From Polytrichum commune (taxonomy: Eukaryota; Streptophyta; Polytrichopsida; Polytrichales; Polytrichaceae): a stretch of DNA of 64,000 nucleotides. Below are positions 23,798 to 35,900 of the stretch, piece after piece. Position 1 is the stretch's first letter. The number at the start of each line of letters is the position of its first letter. The notes below the pieces were generated by a model. That model was not told where the DNA came from. It made no database searches and saw only the letters and a list, made by a program, of their open reading frames with translations. A program made the translations under genes and the position numbers. The stretch is from the NCBI GenBank assembly GCA_950295325.1, contig OX485808.1, forward strand, positions 9,426,501-9,490,500, in the 5' to 3' direction.

Positions 23798-24792
23798 TGT
23801 CGCGCACCTCTCCATGAGGAGTGCCCGAAACACCATGGGCACAAGGGGGACCCCGGAGTGACACCCGGGACTTGTGGCGCCGTTGGTGAGAGGGCCCAAG
23901 TGATCCTAGTGTGGGTGAGGGCACCGGGCGTTGAGAACGCCTCCCACCCACGGAGACTAGGAGGCATGAGGGTAAGGCCATGAGCTATGCGTAGCTCATG
24001 GCGTGGTGATTCTAGAATGCTCAAGAACACCTCAAGCGGAGGTGTGAGCTAGGAGTTATGGCCATTTGAGTGGGGCGCTGTCCCGGGACAGCGCCCTGGT
24101 ACAGCAGTGCCTGGGAGTGATTCCCGGGACTGCCAAGGTTCAAACAGGCATAACTTCCTCACCACTTGCCCTAATGGGGCAAGTGAGGGGTCCATCGGCA
24201 TCTACGTGAAGCGTAGATGAAGATGGAGTGGTCAACTGGTAGAATCAGACATCATACAAGGAAGTTATGATGGTCTGAAGCTGTGGGGGCTTCTAGGCCC
24301 AGCGGCTAAGGGAAAATGTCCACTTGTCCCCAACTCTTGGTAGAGAGACAAGAGGTTGGTTGACGGTGGGTTAGGGGCCCCGCCTAGAGTCCTAGAGGCT
24401 TATATGGGTGAGGTGGTGTGGCCTCACCCACCCGAGGCCGAACGGCACGGCCTCCATGGGCATTGGCCCATTGTGAGGCCATAGTTGCCTAGTATGGTTC
24501 GGGTTGTTGTAGTGTTGCTCCGGCAACGTGATGATCAACATAGGATTGGACTTCCATGGATGGAAGTCCACATCTAAGGATTGGTTACCGATAAAAGGGG
24601 TTGGGTACCGATTAAAGGGGTGAGTCCCGAAGTCAAAGTAGGAGGGTTGGTTCCCCTCCTATGAACTAATGGTCCGGGGTTAGACGAGCTAACCATTAGC
24701 ATGGCGGTATGCGAAGGGTTAGCGACTCGTAACCTTTGCTAGAATTGAAAATTGGCAAGATGGTCAAGGTGGGGCTAGCAAGGGTTGCGACA
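23798..24792 (+). repeat. 5' LTR of element D
   Basis: 995 bp, TGTCGCGCACC...GGGTTGCGACA. The extra length comes from a short tandem duplication around GGTTACCGAT/GGGTACCGATT (about 24586-24622). Confidence 0.93.
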
Positions 24793-24794
24793 CT

Positions 24795-24806
24795 TGGTAT
24801 CAGAGC
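24795..24806 (+). other. tRNA-iMet primer binding site of element D
   Basis: TGGTATCAGAGC two bases after the 5' LTR. Confidence 0.9.
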
Positions 24807-24843
24807 AGGGTTCCAATATTTGAGCTAGCACTTTGAGGGAGAC

Positions 24844-26430
24844 ATGGCTATCAACAATGCGGGTCATATTGATGAGCACGGGGTTTCCAAAAGGTTGTGA
24901 GGCTCAAATTGGAACAAGGATCATGTGCAAATGAAATTTGACCCTACCATTGGTTCTAATGACAATGGTGGGCATGAGGGTGGATCGGTAAGGAAAATGG
25001 AGGAGTCCTTTGAAAGGGCTCCCGCACACCTCAAAAAAACATTTGGGGCCTAGAAAAACGAATGCACCCAAAACCTTGGAGGGCATTAATGTTGGATTGA
25101 AATTCCAATTCGAAATGCTTGGAAGGTGTCGCAACCCTTGCTAAGCCCCCTTGACAATCTTGCCAATTTTCAATTCTAGCAAAGGTTACGAGCGCTAACC
25201 ATTCGCATTCCGCCATGCTAATGGTTAGCTCCTCCTACCCCGGACCTTATAGTTCATAGGAGGGAACCAACCCTCCTACTTTGCTTTTTGGACTCACCCC
25301 TTAATCGGTAACCATTCCTTAGATGTGGACTTCCATCCATGGAAGCCCAATCCTATGTTGATCATCGCATTGCCGGAGCAACACTACAACAACCCGAACC
25401 ATACTAGGCAACTATGGCCTCACAATGGGCCAATGCCCATGGACGCCTTGCCGTTTGGCCTCGGGTGGGTGAGGCCACACCACCTCACCCATATAAGCCT
25501 CTAGGACTCTACGCGGGGCCCCTACCCCACCGTCAACCAACCTCTTGTCTCTACCAAGAGTTGGGGCCAAGTGGACATTTTCCCTTAGCCGCTGGGCCTA
25601 GAAGCCCCCACAGCTTCAGACCATCATAACTTCCTTGTATGATGTTTGATGCTAACACTTGACCACTCCATCTTCATCTACGCTTCACGTAGATGCCGAT
25701 GCACTCCTCACTTGCCCCATTCGGGCAAGTGGTGAGGAAGTTATGCCTGTTTGAACCTTCGCAGTCCTGGGAATCACTCCCAGGCACTGCTGTACCAGGG
25801 CGCTGTCCCGGGACAGCGCCCCACTCAAATGGCCATAACTCCTAGCTCACGCCTCCGATTGAGGTGTTCTTGAGCATTCTAGAATCACCACGCCATGAGC
25901 TACGCATAGCTCATGGCCTTACCCTAGTGCCTCCTAGTCTCCGTGGGTGGGAGGCGTTCCCAACGCCCGGGGCCCTCACCCACACTAGGATCACTTGGGC
26001 CCTCTCACCAACGGCGCCACAAGTCCCGGGTGTCACTACGGGGTCCCCCTTGTGCCCATGGTGTTTCGGGCACTCCTCTTGGAGAGGTGCGCGACAGAAG
26101 GTATTCATGTTGGAATGAATTTGATGGAAATGAGGCACCCCGAGCCTCTTAAGGCCTATGTGCGCAATTCAAACGCACATATGAAGGATACACCTAAAAT
26201 GGACAAGCTTTGTAAGAAATTCATCATTTTTGGTGGGGTTTCAAAAGCGGGTGGTGAATACCAAGTTCAAATTTCCAAAAGTGTATTGAGGTTGTGGCGG
26301 GGATCATCAAAATTATTGCCGTGAGCATTAAAGCCGATGACCCCAATAAGAAATTTGGCGGTGCCTTACAACAATGGACGTTGAGGGGAGATGGGTACCA
26401 CGCCAAATAATATTTATGCCGCGGACCGAA
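24844..26430 (+). pseudogene. Degenerate gag of element D, split by a solo LTR
   Basis: Starts ATGGCTATC after the primer binding site. The alignable pieces are PKGCEAQIGTRIMCK, KMEESFERAP and LEGINVGLKFQFEMLGR up to 25126, then after the solo LTR GIHVGMNLMEMRHPEPLKAYVR and GGVSKAGGEYQVQI. Several stops and shifts occur. Confidence 0.5.
25127..26096 (-). repeat. Solo LTR inside gag of element D
   Basis: 970 bp, TGTCGCAACCC...GGTGCGCGACA on the plus strand, flanked by GAAGG at 25122-25126 and 26097-26101. The gag sequence continues across it when it is removed. Confidence 0.94.
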
Positions 26431-26447
26431 TGTAAGACAATGGCATT

Positions 26448-26975
26448 GTGGCCAATGCTAGTAGCCTTAAGCCAAGGCCAAGTCTTTTGTACTTTGAGAC
26501 TCAAATGAATGGGAGAAATGTCTCATGGGTTGACAAAGGAGCAACGGACTCCTTCATGAGCCCAAAACTCACAAGTAGTTGGGGCTTGCCGATCGGAAGA
26601 GCGGGCAAGCCCTCCAAGGTGCGGTTTGGAAAGGGCAAACCGCATGAGACAAATGAGGCCGCGATGCATGTAACCTTTCAATGTGGGACATTAGATTTTT
26701 GTCAAAATTCCACACCATGTGAAATAGATGAAATGCATGTCATTGTGAAGGTCATCTTCTTTGAAACTCACATGATAGATGTGAGGTGCAAGCCGGTGTG
26801 CTTGCGGTGCATTATGATGTGTCATAATGGCAAAGAGTTGAAATCCAAATTGACAAGGTCTCCAATGGTAGGAGGACCCAAGTTGAATTTGGTCTTAATG
26901 GACCAAATGAAAAATAGAAACCATAATGGTCGTGGTTCAATTGGAGCAACTCCAATGAACGTATGGGGAGGCTAG
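26448..26975 (+). pseudogene. Protease region of element D, the longest open copy
   Basis: 175 codons open: FETQMNGRNVSWVDKGATDSFMSPKL, then LGLPIGRAGKPSKVRFGKGKPHETNEAAMHVTFQCGTLDFCQN, HMIDVRCKPVCLRC and PMVGGPKLNLVLMDQM. This is a retropepsin fold in which the catalytic D-T-G-A is D-K-G-A. All family members seen here have Lys at that position, so the substitution predates their spread. The loss of the usual Thr/Ser predicts poor or no activity. Confidence 0.7.
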
Positions 26976-28500
26976 GAAAGATGGGCCTCCCCCAAATCAC
27001 ATTGGTGGGATGTTGGTGAGATACAAGGATGTATTCACCAATGTGTTGCCCAAAAAGTTACCGCCAAGGAATGAAAAATAACTTTGCTCAACGAGAGATT
27101 GAGTTCTTGAGGTATGTGGTGACAAAGGAAGTTGGTGGACGAACGTGAAGGATGTCAAGGCAATCCAAAAGGAGAATTGACCCTTGATTCAAAAAGGGCT
27201 TAGGTCATTTGTTGGCCTAGCCAACTACCACCACCACTTCATTCGAGAGTTTTTTAAGGTTGCTAGGACCTTATTCAACTTATTGAGGAAATGGCTATCC
27301 CAAGAGTGGGATGAGCCTTGTCACCAAGCCTTTGGGAAGCTCAAGAGCAAAGTTCCCTTCACAAGATGTGGTTAAGTTTCCGCGTTTTCATAAGCATTTT
27401 GAGGTGCACATGGAGACGAAGGACTTTATCATTGGCGGATGTTGATCCAAGATGGATAACCATTGCTTATGAGAGCATTAAACTCCATGGTTGTCGAACC
27501 TTGTCCGGCTTGTGCAAGAAATGGCTATCCCAAGAGTGGGATGAGCCGTGCCACCAAGCCATTGGGGAGCTTAAGAGCAAGTTGTCTTTGCCGCCCGTGC
27601 TCAAGCTTGCGGAGTTTGCCAAACCTTTTGAGGTGCATACGGGGGCGAGTCACTTTGCCATTGGCGGATGTTGATCCAAGATGGAGGACCATTGCATATG
27701 AGAGCAATAAGCTCAATGGTTGTTAAACCTTGTCCGGCTTGTGCAAGACATGGCTATCCCAAGAGTTGGATGAGCCGTGCCACCAAGTCCTTGAGGAGCT
27801 TAAGACGAAGTTCTCTTCGCCGCCCGTGCTCAAGTTCGCAGAGTTTGACATACCTTTTGAGGTGCATACGGGGGCGAGTGACTTTATCATTGGCGGATGT
27901 TGATATAAAAAAAAAGATGGCCATTGCATATGGGAGCATGAAGCTCGATGGTTGTCCGACCTTGTCCGACTTGTGAAAGAAATGGCTATCCCAAGAGTGG
28001 GACTAGCCTTGTCACCAAGTCTTTGAGGAGCTTAAGAGCAAGTTCTCTTCGCCGCCCGTGCTCAAGTTCGTGGAGTTTGACAAACCTTTTGAGGTGCATA
28101 CGGGGGCGAGTAATTTTGCCAATGATGAATTGTTAATGTTAGATGGATGGCCTTTGCATATGGGGGCTTGAGGCTCGATGGTTGTCATAGAAGACAACTA
28201 ACTCATGACAAAGAACTTCTTTGCCGTAGTGCATTGCTTGAAGATGTGGCGACATTATTTGGGGTCGCACAAAGCAAAGGTCTACATGGATAATGTGTCC
28301 TAAGGGTATTTTAACATATACAAGCGCAAGTGAGCGCCAAGTCATTGCGTTGGCATGATAGCTTGGCGCTTATGAAGGTGGATTTGATCCACAAACCGGA
28401 CCGTGGAAATGTGGTGCCGGATGCGCAAAGTAGACCGGAAGAGTTCCAAGCAATGATAACCATCCAAACCTTGTGGCTAATGTGTGCCGGCGAAGGAAAC
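26976..28500 (+). pseudogene. RT thumb and RNase H with four tandem units (element D)
   Basis: The RT start (YKDVFTNVLPKKLPPRNEK) joins QREIEFLRYVVTKEVGG directly, so the palm is deleted (junction about 27075-27095). Units of KWLSQEWDEPCHQ...FEVHTGASDF begin near 27288, 27520, 27749 and 27979. The RNase H middle (LTHDKELLC) and end (MKVDLIHKPDRGNVVPDAQSRPEE) follow. Confidence 0.78.
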
Positions 28501-30950
28501 TTGTGATGCAAGATACGGGAGGGGTAAATTTACTACCCCAAAGCACAAATACTTTTAGGTGAGCTTCGCAAGAGCAAGGTGCTTAAAGAGGTTAAGTTGG
28601 TGGACGGATTGTTCAAGTGCAAGCAAAGTCGGGTGTATGTGCCACAAGGCAAGTTGAGGCTATGGGTTTTGAAGGAGGAATATGATAGTCCTATTGCCGG
28701 CCATAAAGGAGAAAAAGAAAACCACCATAGAATGGTGTCAAAGAGGTACCATTGGCGGTGCGTAAAGTTGGATATAACCCACTTTGTGAACGCGTGAATA
28801 AAGTGCCAAGTGAACCGAGCCTCTTACCAAAAGCAAGGCGGTTTCTTGCAACCGTGCCTATCCCGTCGGCGCCATGGCAGAGTATGTGCATGGACTTGAT
28901 CACAAGTTTGCCGGAGTCACATGGGTATGATGCCATCTTGTTGATGGTAGAGCGGTTTGCCAAGTTGGCACACATGGTGTCGCAACCCTTGCTAGCCCCC
29001 CTTGACAATCTTGCCAATTTTCAATTCTAGCAAAGGTTACGAGCGCTAACCATTCGCATTCCGCCATGCTAATGGTTAGCTCCTCCTACCCCGGACCTTA
29101 TAGTTCATAGGAGGGAACCAACCCTCCTACTTTGCTTTCGGGACTCACCCCTTAATCGGTAACTCATTTCTTGGATGTGGACTTCCATCCATGGAAGTCC
29201 AATCCTATGTTGATCATCGCGTTGCCGGAGCAACACTACAACAACCCGAACCATACTAGGCAACTATAGCCTCACATTGGGCCAATGCCCATGGAGGCCG
29301 TGCCGTTTGGCCTCGGGTGGGTGAGGCCACACCACCTCACCCATATAAGCCTCTAGGACTTCACGCGGGGCCCCTACCCCACCGTCAACCAACCTCTTGT
29401 CTCTCTACGAAGAGTTGGGGCCAAGTGGACATTTTCCTTTACTAGGTGCTGGGCCTAGAACCCCCCAGCAGCTTCAGACCATCATAACTTCCTTGTATGA
29501 TGTCTGATCATAACAATCAACCACTCCATCTTCATCTACGCTTCACGTAGATGCCGATGGACTCCTCACTTGCCCCATTCGGGCAAGTCTTGAGGAAGTT
29601 ATGCCTGTTTGAACCTTGGCAGTCCCGGGAATCACTCCCAGGCACTGCTGTACCAGGGCGCTGTCCCGGGACAGCGCCCCACTCAAATGGCCATAACTCC
29701 TAGCTCACACCTCCGATTGAGGTGTTCTTGAGCTTTCTAGAATCACCACGCCATGAGCTACGCATAACTCATGGCCTTACCCTTGTGCCTCCTAGTCTTC
29801 GTGGGTGGGAGGCGTTCCCAACGCCCGGGGCCCTCACCCACACTAGGATCACTTGGGCCCTCTCACCAACGGCGCCACAAGTCCCGGGTGTCAGTCCGGG
29901 GTCCCCCTTGTGCCCATGGTGTTTCGGGCACTCCTCATGGAGAGGTGCGCGACACATGGTGCCGATTGTGGGAACCGCAACCGCGTTGGAGACCACATAG
30001 TCTTTTCTCAAAGGATGGTTGAGGCACCACGGGTTGCCAAGAGTGATTGTGTGGGATCAAGATCCAAAGTTCACAAGTGCATTTTCAATGCATTTCTCTA
30101 AGGAGGTCGGAATGAAACTAAGGTTTAGCACGGCCTTGCATTCCCAAATGGATGGGAAAGCGGAGCCTGTGAATGGAGTCTTGAAGCAATACTTGAGGAA
30201 CTTGGTGGGGGCGGACTAAGGAGATTGGGCGGACTATGTGGGTCGAGCGGAGTGTAATTGCAATGTAGCCACGCACTTGGCTACCAAGGGGTGGTCTTTC
30301 GTGGTGGCTTATGGAGTGGATGCGCTCCAACCTATTAACCTAGCTCTCGAGGGGGCACATTCAACACTAGAGTTCAACCTAGATGGTGAGGACTTGGCCA
30401 AGAATGGTAAACAAGTCTTGGAGATGACCAAGTTGTTGGTAGAAAAAGCCCGAAGGTGCTACGGAGTCAATGCCGGAAGACGTGAAGTGGAGAATGAGGT
30501 GGGCCAAAAGGTGTTGTTGAATGTAAACAACTTCACTTAGCCGAAAGGCCTCACTCCAAAGTTCATGTCCAAAATTGGAACTCCGCTTCCCGTTGTGGAA
30601 CAAATGTTCAAGGACATGTATAAGTTGGAATTACCGCCGGAGATCAAAGTGCATCCTACATATCATGTCTCATTCCTAAAGCCATTTAAGGACAACACCT
30701 TGTGGCCCGATCACAAGCAAGTGATTAGGCCACCTCCCGACCTTGTGGACGTCATTTGGAACATGAGGTAGGAGGGCATCCTCAAGTGTAGGAAGCCCAA
30801 GTGAAAAGGAAAGAAAATGTACAAAGGAGTACTTGGTGAAATGGTGAGGATACCATGAGAAAGAAGTCGTTTGGGTAGCGGCAAGAGACATGATGAACGC
30901 CAAGGAATTGGTAAAGCACTTTGAAAAAACTAAGGCTAAGGATTCCAATA
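28501..30950 (+). pseudogene. Integrase and chromodomain of element D, split by a solo LTR
   Basis: Zinc-binding region 28561-28830; first catalytic Asp (MDLITSLPES, ~28888); solo LTR 28978-29954; TAG 29998-30000; VIVWDQDPKF (~30050); GKAEPVNGV with the catalytic Glu; stop at 30217; KVHPTYHVSFLKPF (30646-30690). The chromodomain is out of frame after DLVDV (~30747) and runs to about 30945 (ARDMMNAKELVKHFE). Confidence 0.82.
28978..29954 (-). repeat. Solo LTR inside integrase of element D
   Basis: 977 bp with CATGG at 28973-28977 and 29955-29959. Its removal restores GGCACACATGGTGCCG as in E. Confidence 0.94.
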
Positions 30951-31127
30951 AAATGAAGCGTAGGCATTGATGTGGACATCAATCTCCTTTAGTGGGGGAG
31001 AGACGCTAGTAGCACACTTAGCTTCGAGGCTAATTGCTCCACAACATTAACTTGTTCTTTGGCTTGAGGGAATAAAGTCCAAACTTTAGTGGTGCAAAGA
31101 GAAAAGTATGAGATGAGGTCCTAGTCT

Positions 31128-31156
31128 TAACACTATATTCGTTAAATTGAGACTTT
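31128..31156 (+). repeat. Left terminal inverted repeat of T1
   Basis: Begins TAACACTATATTCG and ends GAGACTTT. Exact reverse complement of 47324-47352. TAGTCTCAAATT at 31160-31171 repeats the GTCTCAA core just inside. Confidence 0.75.
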
Positions 31157-31660
31157 CTCTAGTCTCAAATTAATATATGGATCAAAGAACTTGAAGAGGC
31201 CCGAAACTATATTGTCAACAATCTCAATTATATTATATGTTCTAATATCCCAAATCTATGATGTGCGGACATAAGCACATATGGTAGAGCACTCGACACC
31301 AACTTCATCAACAAAAACACATTGGGTAGAGCACTTCAAACAAGTTTCACCCAAAAATATATATAAAATGATTTCTATTATTAGCATGTTCAATAGAATA
31401 TAGACATTGCAACATACAAAGTGCATGTAATAAATGCATGTTTCTTCATTCGAGAATATAGTCCCAAGCATAATAATAAGATGAACTTCAATTGCAGCTT
31501 GAAATATAGTAAATGGATATTCATCCAACTCCAAACAATATAGTATTCGTAAGTTCTACCCAAACTCTGCCCCAATTTTGAAGAGCACACATATGTGTAA
31601 TTTATATTGCTATAATTACGTATTAAACTATAATCATGCTAACACAATCCTACCAACTTC
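31157..31660 (-). other. AT-rich subterminal region of T1
   Basis: About 500 bp of AT-rich sequence between the left terminus and the stop codon of the transposase-like gene. GGTAGAGCAC occurs twice (about 31281 and 31324). It presumably includes the 3' end of that gene. Short open frames here look like chance. Confidence 0.4.
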
Positions 31661-34600
31661 TCATTCAACGTGGGTTGCTTCTTCTGCAATCCGAGCAAGG
31701 TTGTCTTTTGCAAAAGTTATGTACTTTTGAGGGATGGACACTGATCCACTATGGTGTTTCCGTGGTTTCCATGCTATGAATATGGAATCTGTATCTACCC
31801 AAGATGGACCGTGCTCAGAATCCACCTTCCACCGAAAGTTAGGGTTTGTATCCCAGCCTGTATAATGCCGAATCACATCTTCATTCCTTGCTGTCGGTCG
31901 ATAGTACTCCACTTGTATTTGTCGAAAATGAGGGCTGGAAGTTACAAAATTTGGATTGGACAAAGCTCTTGCCACCCACACTGGCTTCGCATATGTCTCG
32001 TCTCCAGGACGCAAAATGAGCATATAACCTTCATGACAATCCACTGCAATGCGGAAAGATGGTGGGGGACGACTACTAGCAGGCCCCACGTAATGGTCGT
32101 CCACATCAAACTCCTCTCGAACCTCTCCATTTCCCAAAAGACTAGGCTCTGAAGCTTGTACATCGACTCGTGTTTGTGGCCAAAATCCATGCCTCAAAGT
32201 ATGAGGGCTATCTTGGTGGAGGTCTGCCAAGGCGGCACGAACACGTGTCCAATAATGTATCCAACTCCCATAACGATGCCAACATGATCCGCCAACATCC
32301 GCTATTTTCAAACTCTCCCAATATTGTATGAAGCCTGATATACCTTTCAAAATATCCTCCAAATTCTTCATGGCTATTGGCTTACAAGGCCTAGGCTCCC
32401 CATCCGGTAACATGGTCTTTCCATCCGCATCCACGCGCCACACAAGAAGACCCTCCGGCGGGCTCCAGTCTTGTGACGTGCACAACAACTTGTATTGCAT
32501 GGCCGGGACACCATCGTCACGCATATAGAAGCGGAATTGTTGTGCCTTCGTATGCCCGATCAATCGGTGAGCTCCACTTCGAATATAAGGTTCTATAAAT
32601 GCCTTGAAGTCTGGCACCTCCTCAATCATATGGGGGATGACGGGAACGTTCTCCAAATCCATGTACGACTTCATCAATAATGGAATTGTAGGAAAATCCT
32701 CCTCCCGCAACTTCATGCTCCACCGCCCAAAAGATGCATCAATATCATCGTGCGTGTGGCCTACCAATAGGAAGGACACAAAAACCTCCTTGAAAATGCC
32801 TTTCGCAACCAACAACGACCAATATGCAAATACATATCTGCTTTTATTGTCCTTGGCACAATTGTCCAATTGGACACGCAAAGTTGGAGGCAACTTCTTG
32901 GCAATCACGGGTTCATTGGGTGGCTCGGGCAACGAATGCAAGCATACATCTTTTCCATCCAACACCGCTTCATATAAAGGTGTTGAACCCGTGTTCTCAA
33001 ATAACAATCCTGAAGAATAGGCTGGTGGTTTCTCTAAATCACGTAAAAGCCTTGCAAATGATCCTATCGTGTGGTTTGAATCCGCTGGATACAAATCAAG
33101 AGCATAATGGGCAAATTTGACATCACCGTGTCCATGTGCAATCATTCCTGCAATGCCAACCCAACGTGATTAGCATCTATGTATGAATAAACCATTATGA
33201 AGGAATCCATGTTCTCCAGTACATCACGGAATAAAATACAACAACATTTAGGGTATGTCATGACATTGTTTCGAAGTTCACCTGTAACCGATACAGGCAA
33301 CTTGAAAAACCCATCCGTGGCCTTGATTCGATTTGCAAAACATGGGGAGGCTGTTTTGGCATGGTCCATTTTGTCATGGATGACCGTAAGAACCTCCAAG
33401 GGCCTGGAGATGGACAAAGCTCTATTTGTGTAGTAATCATTACGGTGTGCCTCTTGCATGTTTACGTGCTTGAAATAGTTCAATTGATGCGCTGCATATG
33501 ACTCGGTGCCCATCGTGTGTGCATCCCGGAGGCGCTTCAACTTCTCGCAATTAGAGCACCTGGCAAATTTGTCCCCTCGTCTTTTTGTAATGTATTCGCT
33601 AAAGTTTTGTTTCTTGATTGCACTCAATTTTGACAATGAAATTGGCTCCAACCCAATCTTCTCGCCAACTGCATTAACGTCCAACAATATGTCTTTCCAT
33701 TTTGTGCCTGTGGGAAGAACTTTCTCCACAACCTTTTCACCGGTTGTGAGTGTGCGTGTTTTGTGCGGCATTGCATCGGCAAGAGGGACAATGATGGTTG
33801 CTAGAGTGGCCGTTGCTTGCCTTGTTGCTTCCCTAGGCTTCTTTAAACCCACGTTACCATGGTGACGGGACCGGCGGCCTTCCTTGGCATAAGCAGCTTG
33901 TCTATAAAAGTCCGATTTCGACACACCGTGAATGGTGTACCATGCCTTACAACACACGTCTATGCTTTCAATGGTGATGACCTTGCGACCCGTCCCATTC
34001 ACATGTATCGCCCTATGGACATCAAGTTTTCTTGTGGATCTTAGACGGAAATCTCCAAGCCACATTTCTTCGCGGATGACCTTCAATTTATCCCTTGGAA
34101 ACAATTGGCAACAACGATGCACACAACAATCCTTTGTGGCAACTTCTCTAATGGACTCCTCCCCGAGCAACCTTTGACGTTTACAATCAGTTGCAGACGG
34201 AGCAGGACGTGCCAATGTATCGTACTTTCTTTGACCCTTGCGCGGCCGCATGTTTGATTGCACCTCCTTTTCGATTTGCATGTGTCGTTGCTCATGTTCA
34301 CGCAAGCTAACTCCATCAATTGTGACATTCCTCAATGGCCACCTGCGGAGGGAGAACCTATGAGTGGGATCCACCTCGGAATGAACGACCGACTCCAATA
34401 TGACAACCCCAACGTCCTCAGTGCCAAGCGGGTTTTCATCAATGCAATCTTGCGGATGGGTGTTACGGCAAATCCCCTCCGCCACAACAACTCCACTATC
34501 GTTAAGAAGTATCACCTCCAAATTCACCCACGAAGCCCTTGAAAGTCCCGTACATTCAACAATGGGACACTGCGGTACGGAAGACGAAGGTAAATCCAAA

Positions 34601-34725
34601 TGATCTTCATCCGCACTGTCAGCCATAGTAGCCTCCCCGACAATGTCTAGGTCATCATCAGATGCAGATGGCCAAGTGGCCATGTCATCAGATGACCAAT
34701 CCCCTATTTCACTAAACCCATCCAT
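31661..34725 (-). pseudogene. Transposase-like protein with one frameshift
   Basis: A minus-strand gene of about 1020 codons in two overlapping frames (34725-33142 and 33145-31661). Residues MDGFSEIGDWSSDD look like the true start; the frame is open to 34818. Features in order: acidic N-terminus; Arg-rich segment; Cys/Trp region (CCVHRCCQLF, VCCKAWYTIHGVSKSDFYR); CxxC (FARCSNCEKL); then, in the second frame, RVQLDNCAKDNKSRYVFAYWSLLVAKGIF and SFLLVGHTHDDIDASFGRWSMKL. This QLDN...GHTHDDID pattern is what I remember of DUF7869-type proteins, which I take to be transposase-derived. The frames meet at LALQ/MIAHGHG, where one base is missing. A cryptic intron (TTGGCATTGCAG acceptor on the minus strand) is possible but less likely. 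It sits at the left end of T1, so it is the candidate transposase. Confidence 0.65.
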
Positions 34726-34917
34726 TCTGCCTACACACATGAACATTGAACATTGTCTTAAAATCACAAAAATTGTAGGTTCAAATCGAAGAACAAAAAA
34801 ACCATCATATATAAACAAAATTGCAAATACTCAGTGCTCATACAAGTTCATATGACTGCTATGCCATTGGGCTTGCAAAGGTTTCGGAAGGCCAGTGGCC
34901 ACACCGGCACCCAGATC

Positions 34918-35900
34918 CCAACCACACTTAGAGGCTGGGTTTGGGTCGAGCGACCCAAACCTTTTGGGAGGATGGGTTCAGGCTCAATACAGAGAGCACC
35001 CACACTTAGGCGCTGGATTTGGGTCGAGCGACCCAAACCTTCTGGCAGGATGGGTTTAGGCTCACTACAGACAGCATCCACACTTAGGGGCTGGGTTTGG
35101 GTCGAGCGACCCAAACCTTTTGGCAGAATGGGTTTTGGGTCACGACAGGGAGCACCCACACTTAGAGGGCTGGGTTTGGGTCGAGCGACCCAAACCTTTT
35201 TGCAGGATGGGTTCAGGCTCACAACAGTGAGCACCCACAGTGTAGGGCTAGGTTTGGGTCGATCGACCCAAACCATGAGGCAGGATGGGTTCAGGCTCAC
35301 AACAATGAGCACCCACACTGTAGGGCTGGGTTTGGGTCGATCGACCCAAACCATGAGGCAGGATGGGTTCAGGCTCACAACAGAGAGCACCCACACTGTA
35401 AGGCTGGGTTTGGGTCGACCGACCCAAACCATGAGGCAGGATGGGTTCAGGCTCACAACAGTGAGCACCCACACTGTAGGGCTGGGTTTGGGTCGATCGA
35501 CCCAAACCATGAGGCAGGATGGGTTCAGGCTCACAACAGTGAGCACCCACACTGTAGGGCTGGGTTTGGGTCGATCGACCCAAACCATGAGGCAGGATGG
35601 GTTCAGGCTCACAACAGAGAGCACCCACACTGTAAGGCTGGGTTTGGGTCGACCGACCCAAACCATGAGGCAGGATGGGTTCATGCTCACAACAGTGAGC
35701 ACCCACACTGTAGGGCTGGGTTTGGGTCGATCGACCCAAACCATGAGGCAGGATGGGTTCAGGCTCACAACAGTGAGCACCCACACTGTAGGGCTGGGTT
35801 TGGGTCGATCGACCCAAACCTTGAGGCAGGATGGGTTCTGGCTCAATACAGAGAGCACCCACACTGTAAGGCTGGGTTTGGGTCGACCGACCCAAACAAT
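34918..35900 (+). repeat. 78-bp minisatellite, 13 units, each with a palindrome
   Basis: Thirteen tandem units, exactly 78 bp apart from 35252 onward and slightly irregular before. Each unit holds the palindrome with arms GTTTGGGTCG/CGACCCAAAC, followed by AGGCAGGATGGGTTC and GAGCACCCACA. Palindromes start at 34939, 35018 (20-bp form), 35095, 35174, 35252, 35330, 35408, 35486, 35564, 35642, 35720, 35798 and 35876. The centre is AG in the first four, then AT or AC. Long open frames on both strands (372, 338 and 219 codons) are a by-product of a stop-free 78-bp unit, a multiple of 3. Confidence 0.9.

Larger units (their letters stand above)
23798..31128 (+). mobile_element. Element D, 3'-truncated chromovirus with two solo-LTR insertions
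   Basis: Plus-strand copy: 5' LTR, primer binding site, gag, protease, four-unit RNase H block, integrase and chromodomain, then part of the 3' noncoding block up to CTAGTCTT (31128). There homology with E (61415) ends abruptly and the proposed DNA transposon begins. No 3' LTR is present. Solo LTRs sit in gag (25127-26096) and in integrase (28978-29954), both with perfect 5-bp target duplications. Confidence 0.9.

Noticed and set aside
34918-35900. CRISPR-like look: short palindromic repeats at regular spacing.
   Set aside because: The spacers are near-identical tandem sequence, the genome is a plant's, and no associated genes exist. It is a minisatellite.
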